Shown: positions 1-6,606 of the stretch, piece by piece
Position numbering within the stretch: position 1 is the first letter of the stretch
Layout: each line of letters opens with the position of its first letter
NCBI GenBank assembly: GCA_037969115.1
Contig: JBBKWQ010000034.1
Span: 1-6,875 of the forward strand
DNA: 6,875 nucleotides
Direction of reading: 5' to 3'
From: JBBKWQ01 sp037969115
Lineage (GTDB): Bacteria > Actinomycetota > Acidimicrobiia > Acidimicrobiales > Ilumatobacteraceae
Position numbers and translations under genes: made by a program
Notes under the pieces: model-generated
What the model was told of the DNA's origin: nothing
Database searches by the model: none
What the model saw: only the letters and a program-made list of their open reading frames with translations

Positions 1-6
1 GTCGAA

Positions 7-25
7 CGAAACTTCGCGAAACTTC
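7..25. repeat. Short tandem repeat (two CGAAACTTC units)
   Basis: CGAAACTTC occurs at 7-15 and again at 17-25, separated by one G. The junction forms the 8-base palindrome TTCGCGAA (13-20). It lies just downstream of the GroES-like gene. It is not a clear terminator (no stem followed by a T-run), and two units are too few to call anything larger. The role is unknown. Confidence 0.4.
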
Positions 26-45
26 CTGAGCCAGAGAGGCGGATG

Positions 46-372
46 TCAGAGGTAGAGGCCGGTGCTCGACTCGATGCGTTCGGCGGCGACCGCATGGAGG
101 TCCCGCTCGCGCAGCATCACATAATCGTGGCCCTGCACTTCGACCTCGTAGCGATCTTCGGGACTGAACAGCACGCGGTCGCCGACCTGCGCAGATCTGA
201 CATTGGGGCCCAGTGCCACGACCTCCGCCCAGATCAGGCGTTTCGCCATCTGCGCAGTTGCCGGAATCAGGATGCCACCGGACGACTGGCGGTCACCCTC
301 GTCACGATTGACGCTCACCAGGAGGCGGTCGTTGAGCATCTTGATCGGGAGCTTGTCTGGGCCGGTTGCCAC
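46..372 (-). CDS. GroES-like co-chaperonin family protein (short actinobacterial type)
   Basis: This 108-aa protein has the GroES (chaperonin-10) fold. KMLNDRLLVSV (11-21) matches the GroES start (PLHDRVIV). GGILIP (32-37) matches the mobile-loop region (GGIVL) that contacts GroEL. WAEVVALG and VGDRVLF (63-69) match core strands, and YVMLRERDLHAV matches the last strand. The segment between VALG and VGD is about 7 residues, against about 16 in E. coli GroES, so the roof hairpin appears shortened. A tail ending TGLYL extends beyond GroES. No groEL is nearby. It may be a stand-alone relative rather than the main groES, so I give no symbol. The start is GTG 370-372, chosen because the frame upstream turns into Arg-rich noise and because conserved-looking DKLPIK lies before Met12 (ATG 337-339, the alternative). 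No ribosome site is visible; TACCCT 7 bases upstream suggests a leaderless mRNA. Confidence 0.88.
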   Translation of the reverse strand: MATGPDKLPIKMLNDRLLVSVNRDEGDRQSSGGILIPATAQMAKRLIWAEVVALGPNVRSAQVGDRVLFSPEDRYEVEVQGHDYVMLRERDLHAVAAERIESSTGLYL

Positions 373-506
373 GGCTGCGAGGGTACCGTTCGAGGCCGTG
401 GAACCGGCTCCGCTTCGACTTCTGGTCCGAGCATGCCGACGGAGTCGGTGAGCGGCTCGCCCTCCTCGCAGCAATCGACAGCGGCGCGACCTCCGACGGC
501 GCCTGA
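345..506 (+). other. Possible small plus-strand ORF or gene remnant
   Basis: The gap between the second ABC gene and the GroES-like gene contains an open plus-strand frame ending in TGA at 504-506. From about 384 its third codon positions are almost all G or C, and the translation has a natural protein composition, for example WNRLRFDFWSEHADGVGERL followed by ALLAAIDSGATSDGA. The frame continues after the stop for 12 more codons (RVASWLLERMHG) to a second stop at 543-545. The only candidate starts are weak (TTG 366, CTG 357 or 375), with no clear ribosome site, and the 5' end overlaps the GroES-like start. It may be a decayed gene tail, a very small gene or chance. I do not recognise it. Confidence 0.25.
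380..385 (-). promoter_or_regulatory. Putative -10 element for a leaderless groES-like transcript
   Basis: TACCCT on the minus strand lies 7 bases before the GTG start at 370-372, the same spacing as the TAACCT before the crotonase gene. The 175-base gap upstream makes an independent promoter plausible. No clear -35 element and no ribosome site are seen. Confidence 0.3.
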
Positions 507-547
507 CGGGTGGCCTCGTGGCTACTCGAACGGATGCACGGCTGAGA

Positions 548-2233
548 TCACACCAGTCGTCCCGACTCCAGGCGGAGCACGGAATCGGCGCGATCGAACG
601 CAACGGCGCGATGTGAGACTGCCAGCACGGTCATGCCAGCATCGGCAAGGTTCTGCCACAGGAGCAACTCGGTTTCCACGTCGAGCGCGCTCGACAGATC
701 ATCGAGCACCACCAACTCAGGCTGATGCACGAGCGCTCGCGCTGCCGCAAGGCGCTGCCGCTGTCCTCCCGACAACCGCAATCCTCGTGGACCGATGAGC
801 GTGTCGGATCCTTCCGGCATCGCCGCCACGTCCGTGTCGATGGCTGCCAGCAGCATGGCCAGATCGACCCGCTCGATGCCCTCCACGCCGAGCGCGATGT
901 TGTCGGACACCGAGTCGGAAACGAGTTGCGGCACCTGAGGCAGAAACGCTGCATTCGGCGGCACCAAGAACGCCGCCGGATCGTCGATCTCGCGGCCGTT
1001 CCAGCGCCACGTACCCGACACGTCGGCCTGCCACGCCAGCCCGAGCAGGGCTCGGAGCAGGGTGGTCTTGCCGGCGCCGACCGGACCCGTGATCACCGTG
1101 AACGATCCCCTGTCGACTTCGAGGTCGATGTCTTCCACGCCGCCTCCGGTGACGAATCTGGCCGACATCCCCGTGAGCGAGAAGTGCTCGAGCGGAACGC
1201 GTTCGGGGCGCTGCTCGATCGGCCGGACGCGAATATCGCCGAGCCCGATCGGCAGATCACGCGTGCGCACGGTGTTGGCAGCGCTTTGATCGGCGACGAG
1301 CTCGCTCATTCGGTCGAACGCAACACCCGCTTGCTTGCGGCGAGCGATCATACGACCGATCATCCGTGGGAGGAAGCTCAGCCATCCGAGATAGGCGACG
1401 AACAGCGCCAGCGTCCCGAGGTCGAAACTGCCCGAGGCGATCGCTGCCGCACCGACCAGCAGGACCAGGCCGAGCCCCACATCGGCCGAGCCTCGGCTGA
1501 ACGCCTGGACGCTCTCGTCGAGCACCCGGTCGCGCACGGCGGTGATCCGCCGGTGATCGACGAGTCCACGGAGTTCGTCGAGCATGGGTGCAGCCGCGTC
1601 GTTCACCTTCACGGTGGTGGCGGCCGACATCATGTCGCCGACCATCGCCGTCACTTCCGCCGTAGCGGCCCGATCGGCCCGCCGGTATTCCTTGATGCGC
1701 GAGTCGAGCGCCCGCGTGACGACGCCCACCACCACGAGTGGCACGAGCAGGACCGCCGCGGCACCGATATTGGTCGAGCCCAGCACGAACGCCGCCACCA
1801 CCGTGAACGTCAGGGCACCACCGACATCGATGAAGCCGTCGATGAACTGGGCAACGTCTTCAGCATCGTCACGGAAGTGTGTGATCGCCCCGCCCGCCGA
1901 GCCGACCGGTTGGCCCGCTTCCGAACCACCGCTCGCCATCTGCGCCGCCAGCAGATTTGCGCGGAGGATCGTCTGCATGTGCACCCAAGCCTGGGTCCAG
2001 GTGACGGCTCCGAAGTGAACCGAGACCATACGGAAGATTTCGGCGAGGACGAGGACGCACGCCCAGCGGATGACCCCGTCGGTTCGCCCGTCGACGAGCG
2101 CATCGAACGCCCGACTGAGAATCAGGCCGATGAAGGCGGGCAGCGTGAAGAACACCACGAATGCGAAAAACCCGAGCCAGAACGATTTGGGTTCGTGCTG
2201 GCTGACTCGCCACGACAAGCGCCAGATGCTCAT
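548..2233 (-). CDS. ABC exporter half-transporter, subunit with degenerate Walker B
   Basis: This is a 561-aa partner half-transporter. Membrane helices lie near residues 18-40, 54-75, 137-152, 157-174, 252-268 and 273-290. A Gly/Ser-rich stretch followed by AITHFRDDAEDV (116-127) replaces the usual first coupling region. The ATPase domain (about 350-561) has Walker A GPVGAGKTT (Lys389), Q-loop LPQ (Gln433), canonical signature LSGGQRQ (487-493), Walker B LVVLDD and H-loop SHR (His541). Asp512 stands where the catalytic glutamate should be, which marks the degenerate site of heterodimeric exporters. The protein ends soon after the H-loop, with no C-terminal extension. The start is ATG at 2231-2233, sharing ATGA with the stop of the preceding ABC gene, with GAGG 7 bases upstream (2241-2244). 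The overlap implies translational coupling and equal amounts of both subunits. An upstream extension is open in this frame but lies over the first ABC gene and reads as Arg-rich noise. Substrate unknown. Confidence 0.95.
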   Translation of the reverse strand: MSIWRLSWRVSQHEPKSFWLGFFAFVVFFTLPAFIGLILSRAFDALVDGRTDGVIRWACVLVLAEIFRMVSVHFGAVTWTQAWVHMQTILRANLLAAQMASGGSEAGQPVGSAGGAITHFRDDAEDVAQFIDGFIDVGGALTFTVVAAFVLGSTNIGAAAVLLVPLVVVGVVTRALDSRIKEYRRADRAATAEVTAMVGDMMSAATTVKVNDAAAPMLDELRGLVDHRRITAVRDRVLDESVQAFSRGSADVGLGLVLLVGAAAIASGSFDLGTLALFVAYLGWLSFLPRMIGRMIARRKQAGVAFDRMSELVADQSAANTVRTRDLPIGLGDIRVRPIEQRPERVPLEHFSLTGMSARFVTGGGVEDIDLEVDRGSFTVITGPVGAGKTTLLRALLGLAWQADVSGTWRWNGREIDDPAAFLVPPNAAFLPQVPQLVSDSVSDNIALGVEGIERVDLAMLLAAIDTDVAAMPEGSDTLIGPRGLRLSGGQRQRLAAARALVHQPELVVLDDLSSALDVETELLLWQNLADAGMTVLAVSHRAVAFDRADSVLRLESGRLV

Positions 2234-4020
2234 GATCGTGCCTCGTCGTCCCCGGCCACGGCGCCGACGCGTTCGGCGATGGCATCGAGGTCGTCGCTCT
2301 CCATCGCGAGTTCGAGGAGGCGATGGAACCGACTGGTCGTGTTCTCCGCAAGCTCGTCGCGAGTACCGTGTTCCACAACCAGACCGTCGTCGAACACGAC
2401 GATCTCGTCGACCTCGCGAAGGGTGGACAGGCGATGCGCGATGATCAACGTCGTGCGGCCGCGCATCAACTCGGCGACCGCTGCTTCCAACTTCGCCTCG
2501 GTGTCCGGATCGATCCGGGCTGTGGCCTCGTCCAACACCATCAGGTCGGGGTTGCGTAGCCACACACGCGCCATCGCCAGGAGCTGGGCTTCGCCGGCCG
2601 ACACGCCGGCTCCACCCGCTCCCAGTGCCCGGTTGATCCCGCCATCGGCCAGCGCGTCGAGACCGACCGCCCGAAGTGCATCGATGACAGCCTCGTCGCT
2701 CGGCTCTGGGTCGAACATCGTGACGTTGTCGCGAATCGTGCCGCCGAACAGCTCGACCTCTTGCGGGACGAGGGCGACCCGCCTACGGAGCTCGGCGAGC
2801 GGAATGTCGGCCATCGGTACACCGCCGAGACAGATCGAGCCGCCCGTCGCTTCGACGAGCCGCAGGACCAACCGTGAGAAAGTCGTCTTCCCGCTCCCGG
2901 TTCTCCCGACCACGCCGACCGAACGCGCCCGATCGATCTCGAGCCATACGTGTCGAAGCACCGGCTGATCGTCGCCGTACTCGAAGCTCACGTCGTGGCA
3001 CGACACCGAAAGCGCACCTGTTGCCGGCGACACGGAGCCGGTGTCGACGATGGTCGCTCTGACGGCGAGCAGGTCGGCGACGCGCACCATCGCGCCGTTG
3101 GCCTTCTGTACCGTTTCGAGTTCGTGCACCATCTCTTCGAGTGGCCGGCCGATCAGCAAGACGTACTGGAACAGCAAGAACGCCGTCCCGAGTGTCATGA
3201 GGCCCCGCGGCACCATGAACGCGCTCACCAGGATCGACAGCACGGTGCCCGCTACCACGGCCCCCTGAACGACCCACCACATGCTCATGAAGGCACGTTC
3301 ACGCCGCACCGAACTCCGCAGGGCGCCTGCACTGTCCTCGATGAATCGCCACATCGCGTGCGCTCCGGCGCCGTTCGCCCTCAAGTCCTCGGCGGCCGTC
3401 AGCCGCTCCTCGATGCCGCCGTACAGCTGAGCGTACGAACCGAGCTCGTCGGACGACTCGGAGACCGCTCGGTGGCGCATCGCGACGACGACCACCACCG
3501 ACAGCCCGACATAGAACAACATGCCGATTCCGAGCCGCCAATCGATCGAAGCAAGTACCACGATCATGCCGGCGATCAGCAGCGCGGCGCCCAGCGCCTT
3601 CGGCACGACGCGCGCCAGGAACTCCGACACGGACGTCACATCACCGTCGACGCGCTGAATCAGCTCGCCGGGCGTGTGCGTGCGATGGAACTCGTGGTCG
3701 AGCCCGAGCACATGGCGAGTGATTCGTAGGCGCAACCCGTTCGCGGTCTGCCAGGCGCTCACCGTCGCGACCCGGGCAACCGCCACCTCGGTGATCTGGG
3801 CGATCACCACGATCAGCAGGAAGAGCATCGCACGGTTACGCACCGCGCTCACCGTGGTGCCGTTGGTTGCTTCGTCGACGATGCTGCGCACCACGAGCGG
3901 GCCGGCCAGCGCCAACGCCGACGTGATCGCCACCATCGCGCCGAGCGCGGCCCAGCGCCGCGCGTCAGGTCGGAGGAGCGCGACCAGCGCGTTGGTGCGA
4001 GAGGAGGACACGTCGGACAC
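2230..4020 (-). CDS. ABC exporter half-transporter, subunit with the catalytic glutamate
   Basis: This half-transporter is about 596 aa: an N-terminal six-helix membrane domain (helices near residues 25-45, 64-84, 139-158, 164-181, 252-270, 277-292) fused to an ATPase domain (about 335-575). FHRTHTPGELIQRVDGDV (112-129) is the usual exporter coupling region. The ATPase has Walker A GRTGSGKTT (Lys378), Q-loop VPQE (Gln420), Walker B LMVLDE with catalytic Glu498, and H-loop IIAHRLST (His529). Its signature is divergent: VSAGEAQ (473-479) instead of LSGGQ. An acidic tail of about 20 residues follows. The stop overlaps the start of the next ABC gene by 4 bases, and the two are complementary halves of one exporter. 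Start choice: GGGAGG at 4030-4035 abuts ATG 4027-4029 with no spacer, but is 9 bases from GTG 4018-4020, so I choose the GTG; ATG 4029 would give 599 aa. The cargo is unknown. Confidence 0.95.
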   Translation of the reverse strand: MSDVSSSRTNALVALLRPDARRWAALGAMVAITSALALAGPLVVRSIVDEATNGTTVSAVRNRAMLFLLIVVIAQITEVAVARVATVSAWQTANGLRLRITRHVLGLDHEFHRTHTPGELIQRVDGDVTSVSEFLARVVPKALGAALLIAGMIVVLASIDWRLGIGMLFYVGLSVVVVVAMRHRAVSESSDELGSYAQLYGGIEERLTAAEDLRANGAGAHAMWRFIEDSAGALRSSVRRERAFMSMWWVVQGAVVAGTVLSILVSAFMVPRGLMTLGTAFLLFQYVLLIGRPLEEMVHELETVQKANGAMVRVADLLAVRATIVDTGSVSPATGALSVSCHDVSFEYGDDQPVLRHVWLEIDRARSVGVVGRTGSGKTTFSRLVLRLVEATGGSICLGGVPMADIPLAELRRRVALVPQEVELFGGTIRDNVTMFDPEPSDEAVIDALRAVGLDALADGGINRALGAGGAGVSAGEAQLLAMARVWLRNPDLMVLDEATARIDPDTEAKLEAAVAELMRGRTTLIIAHRLSTLREVDEIVVFDDGLVVEHGTRDELAENTTSRFHRLLELAMESDDLDAIAERVGAVAGDDEARS

Positions 4021-4029
4021 GCCCCTCAT

Positions 4030-4035
4030 CCTCCC
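4030..4035 (-). promoter_or_regulatory. Ribosome binding site deciding the start of the first ABC gene
   Basis: GGGAGG on the minus strand directly touches ATG 4027-4029, leaving no spacer, but is 9 bases from GTG 4018-4020. Initiation at the GTG is therefore favoured over the ATG; a further GTG at 4009-4011 is less well placed. The whole gap after the reductase gene is about 50 bases, with no promoter or terminator that I can see. Confidence 0.5.
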
Positions 4036-4074
4036 AGCCGGCCGCGCGAATCGGCGATCGAGTTTCTGGTCGGG

Positions 4075-5058
4075 CTATTCGAGCACGCGCTCCATCTCGG
4101 CCTTGACGTCATCTGTCAACAGCGGGATGACGTCGAGCGCCTCGAAGTTCTCGACGACCTGACTCGCTCGGCTCGCGCCGGTGATCACGCTCGACACCAT
4201 CGAGTGCTTCGTGCACCACGCCAGGGCAAGTTGCGCCATGGAGCAACCGAGACGTCCGGCGATCGGGCGGAGCCGCTCGATCTTGGCGATCGCAGCGTCG
4301 TCCGACATCCGCGACGCAAGCCACTCATATCCTGCCAACGCAGCGCGGGAGTCTTCGGGGATGCCGTCGCGATACTTCCCCGTGAGAAGCCCGGATGCGA
4401 GCGGACTCCACGTGGTGTTGCCGTAGCCGGTGTCAGCGTGCAGGCGCGCATACTCGACTTCGACCTTGGTGCGCTCGAGCAGGTTGTACTGCGACTGTTC
4501 GGTCACGGGCTGGTGAAGGTGATGGCGCTCGGCGATGTCGATCGCATGCCGGATTTCGTCGGCCGACCACTCGCTGGTGCCCCAATAGAGCGCCCGACCC
4601 GTGGTGATCATGTCGCTCATCGCACGTACGGTCTCTTCCATCGGCGTCTCCGGGTCGGACCGATGGCAATAGACGACGTCGACGAAATCCTGTTGGAAAC
4701 GCTCGAGCGAAGCGTCGATGCCCTGCATCAGGTACTTGCGGTTCAGGGTGTTGCGCATGTTCGGATCGTCGCCGTTGAGACCCCAGAACAACTTCGTCGT
4801 CAGCACGTACGACCAGCGCGGCCATCCCAGCTCTTGCAGGGCTCGGCCCATGATCGCCTCACTCCGACCGCCGGCATATGCCTCGGCGTTGTCGAAGAAG
4901 TTGCACCCCGCATCGTGAGCCGCCTGCATGCACTCGAGCGCCGGGTCGTCATCGAGCTGCGCGTCGAACGTGACCCAGCTGCCGAAGCCGAGTACGCTGA
5001 CTCGCACACCGGCATTGCCGAGACGGCGATATTCCATCTTGTCGTTGGGGATTGCCAT
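4075..5058 (-). CDS. Aldo/keto reductase, Kv-beta-like (AKR6-type)
   Basis: This is a 327-aa NADPH-dependent aldo/keto reductase with a TIM barrel, most like the beta subunits of voltage-gated potassium channels and their bacterial relatives. Family blocks in order are MEYRRLGNAGVRVSVLGFGS (8-27), FFDNAEAYAGGRSE (54-67), LTTKLFWG (86-93), SLERFQQDFVDVVYCHR (117-133), PETPMEETVRAM (136-147), YWGTSEWS (from about 158), WSPLASGLLTGKY and, near the end, SSVITGASRASQVVENFEAL. The full catalytic tetrad is visible: Asp56, Tyr61, Lys89 and His132. Animal Kv-beta proteins have Asn in place of that His, so this one should be an ordinary carbonyl reductase. The ATG at 5058 lies 12 bases after the crotonase stop, so co-transcription is likely. 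No strong ribosome site is seen (AGGG about 10 bases upstream), and Met8 is an alternative start. No potassium channel gene is in the window. The physiological substrate cannot be read from sequence. Confidence 0.95.
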   Translation of the reverse strand: MAIPNDKMEYRRLGNAGVRVSVLGFGSWVTFDAQLDDDPALECMQAAHDAGCNFFDNAEAYAGGRSEAIMGRALQELGWPRWSYVLTTKLFWGLNGDDPNMRNTLNRKYLMQGIDASLERFQQDFVDVVYCHRSDPETPMEETVRAMSDMITTGRALYWGTSEWSADEIRHAIDIAERHHLHQPVTEQSQYNLLERTKVEVEYARLHADTGYGNTTWSPLASGLLTGKYRDGIPEDSRAALAGYEWLASRMSDDAAIAKIERLRPIAGRLGCSMAQLALAWCTKHSMVSSVITGASRASQVVENFEALDVIPLLTDDVKAEMERVLE

Positions 5059-5070
5059 AGGCAGCCGACC

Positions 5071-5787
5071 CTACGAGCTGAGACCTGCCCTTGTCTCCTT
5101 GTCGGCAGCAATCTCGCCGGCCATCTCGTCGAGCACCGCTCCCCGGATCTTCTCGACGGTCCGGGCGTACGACGCCGGGTGCAATGTCGCAGCCAGATCC
5201 GTGGCGATCTGGATGGCGCGCCCGAGTACCTGGTCGGCCGGCACGACCTCGTCGAGGAACCCGACGTCGACGGCGTCACGAGGCGCCGTGACTCGAGCGT
5301 TGGCGACCGCGCGCTGCAGATGCCGTTTGCTGAGACGGTCGACAGCGAGCGTCAACGCCCAGTCGGGTAGCACCATCTTGATGGCCACCTCGTTCAACCC
5401 GATCTTGGCGTCGATGTCGGCACCGACACGGACGTCGGAGCCGAGCAGCAGCAACGCCCCGGCGGCGAGTGCGTGGCCGGTACACGCGGCGACCACCGGA
5501 ACACCACAACCGTAGAGGTGTCGAACGAGCGAGCCCCCGTCGGCTACGAGGTCCATGATCGACCCGAAGTCGTCGCCGAACATCACAGCCAGGTCGAAGC
5601 CTCCAGAGAACCGACCCTCGCGACCGTGCAGCACGACGGCACCGATTTCGTCGTCGCGCTCTGCCTCGGTGATCGCAGCATCGATCGCAGCGATCAGGTC
5701 GAACGACAGGGCGTTCGCCTTGCCGTCGTCGAGGTGAATGATCATCACTGCGTCTCGACGTTCCGTGCTCATCGCTGTACCGGTCAT
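5071..5787 (-). CDS. Crotonase / enoyl-CoA hydratase-isomerase family protein
   Basis: This is a 238-aa crotonase-fold enzyme, a cytoplasmic fold that stabilises acyl-CoA enolates through an oxyanion hole. From the ATG at 5787, residues 20-26 (DDGKANAL) are the first family block. HGREGRFSGGFDL (54-66) and ACTGHALAAGALLLL (101-115) supply the two oxyanion-hole loops, and KIGLNEVAIKM (128-138) carries the conserved Glu133. The first glutamate of classical hydratases, expected within GGGCEL, is leucine here (Leu112), so simple hydratase activity is doubtful. Isomerase or other crotonase chemistry fits better. It matches a subfamily generally labelled only as crotonase/enoyl-CoA hydratase family protein. 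The start is uncertain. I prefer ATG 5787 because TAACCT lies 7 bases before it, which fits a leaderless transcript. GTG 5817, with GAGG 7 bases upstream and 9 bases after hisF, is the main alternative; ATG 5772 is a third. The substrate is unknown. Confidence 0.9.
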   Translation of the reverse strand: MTGTAMSTERRDAVMIIHLDDGKANALSFDLIAAIDAAITEAERDDEIGAVVLHGREGRFSGGFDLAVMFGDDFGSIMDLVADGGSLVRHLYGCGVPVVAACTGHALAAGALLLLGSDVRVGADIDAKIGLNEVAIKMVLPDWALTLAVDRLSKRHLQRAVANARVTAPRDAVDVGFLDEVVPADQVLGRAIQIATDLAATLHPASYARTVEKIRGAVLDEMAGEIAADKETRAGLSS

Positions 5788-5794
5788 GGGCACA

Positions 5795-5800
5795 AGGTTA
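5795..5800 (-). promoter_or_regulatory. Putative -10 element for a leaderless crotonase transcript
   Basis: On the minus strand, TAACCT sits in a short AT-richer patch (CAATAACCTTG) between hisF and the crotonase gene. It is 7 bases before ATG 5785-5787. This fits the actinobacterial TANNNT motif placed so that transcription would begin at the A of the start codon. No good -35 hexamer is seen. If real, the crotonase and the genes after it can be expressed separately from the his genes. Confidence 0.4.
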
Positions 5801-5826
5801 TTGACCGGCCCGTCCACCCGCCCACC

Positions 5827-6606
5827 TCAGTGATCGGCCGGCGGCCGCACGGTGACCCCACGCTCGATCATCAGCCGTTTGGCCTCGCCAATGGTGTGTT
5901 CACCGAAGTGGAAGATCGAGGCAGCAAGAACGGCATCGGCGCCGCCAAGTCGGATGCCGTCGACCAGATGGCCGAGTTCGCCGACGCCGCCGCTGGCGAT
6001 GACCGAGACGTTGACCGCGTTGCTGATCGCACGAGTCAACTCGTGGTCGAATCCGGCTCTCGTTCCGTCTCGGTCCATCGACGTGAGCAGAATCTCACCG
6101 GCACCCAGATCCGCGGCACGCGCAGCCCACCCGACGGCGTCGATGCCGGTGGGAGTCCGTCCACCGTGCAGGTAGACCTCGAAGCCGTCACCGGCGTCGA
6201 CACCACGCCGCTTGGCATCGATTGCGCACACCACACACTGCGATCCGAACACGGCAGCGATCTCCGCGATCAGTTCCGGCCGTTCGACCGCAGCTGTGTT
6301 CACGCTGACCTTGTCGGCGCCCGCGCGCAGCATGCGCCTGGCGTCTTCGAGTGTTCGAATGCCGCCGCCGACGGTGAACGGGATGTACACCTGCTCCGCC
6401 ACTCGGTACACCATGTCGATCGTGGTGTCGCGACGGTCGCTCGATGCGGTGATATCGAGGAACACCAGCTCGTCGGCACCGTCGGCGTCGTAACGCGCGG
6501 CCAGCTCTACCGGGTCACCTGCGTCGCGCAGATTCACGAAGTTCGTCCCCTTGACCACCCGACCCTCGGTGACATCGAGGCACGGGATGACCCTGGCGAC
6601 CTTCAC
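5827..6606 (-). CDS. hisF: Imidazole glycerol phosphate synthase, cyclase subunit HisF
   Basis: HisF (259 aa, normal full length) joins ammonia, delivered by the glutaminase HisH, to PRFAR. It produces imidazole glycerol phosphate for histidine synthesis and AICAR for purine synthesis. The N-terminus reads MKVARVIPCLDV with catalytic Asp11, and the second catalytic Asp130 is in CAIDAKRRG at exactly the expected position. VGGGIRTLEDARRML (79-93) and IASGGVGELGHL near the end are the two phosphate-binding regions of the barrel. The start is GTG at 6604-6606. It overlaps the hisA stop codon (GTGA) and has a GAGG ribosome site 8 bases upstream (6615-6618). hisH is not in the visible part; it would be expected upstream of hisA or elsewhere. 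The protein shows no truncation or unusual residue. The call is essentially certain. Confidence 0.98.
   Translation of the reverse strand: MKVARVIPCLDVTEGRVVKGTNFVNLRDAGDPVELAARYDADGADELVFLDITASSDRRDTTIDMVYRVAEQVYIPFTVGGGIRTLEDARRMLRAGADKVSVNTAAVERPELIAEIAAVFGSQCVVCAIDAKRRGVDAGDGFEVYLHGGRTPTGIDAVGWAARAADLGAGEILLTSMDRDGTRAGFDHELTRAISNAVNVSVIASGGVGELGHLVDGIRLGGADAVLAASIFHFGEHTIGEAKRLMIERGVTVRPPADH

Noticed and set aside
7..25. Possible start of a repeat array at the left edge
   Set aside because: There are only two 9-base units with a 1-base spacer, which is not CRISPR-like, and the sequence ends there.
436..448. Small inverted repeat CCGAC-GGA-GTCGG in the gap before the GroES-like gene
   Set aside because: The 5-base stem has a 3-base loop and no T-run, and lies inside the coding-like plus-strand stretch. 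It is too weak for a terminator or operator.
373..603. N-terminal extension of the GroES-like protein to 185 aa
   Set aside because: The extra residues are Arg/Ser-rich and unlike any GroES N-terminus, and they overlap the end of the second ABC gene. The family begins near GTG 372.
43..798. Plus-strand open frame of 251 codons across the GroES-like gene and the end of the second ABC gene
   Set aside because: It spans two recognisable opposite-strand genes, has no family resemblance, and uses a different frame from the coding-like stretch at 345-506.
725..2968. Very long open plus-strand frame (747 codons) opposite both ABC genes
   Set aside because: It lies antisense to two genes with complete ABC motifs, and its translation is rich in Arg, His, Asp and Glu without any domain. 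Such frames are common opposite high-GC genes.
5068..5073. TAGGGT as a leaderless promoter for the reductase gene
   Set aside because: It overlaps the crotonase stop codon and is 9 bases from the ATG, with no AT-rich patch. A 12-base gap makes co-transcription the simpler reading.
4204..5370. Long plus-strand open frame opposite the reductase and the crotonase
   Set aside because: It crosses two well-supported minus-strand genes, shows no motif, and is explained by the antisense of GC-rich codons.
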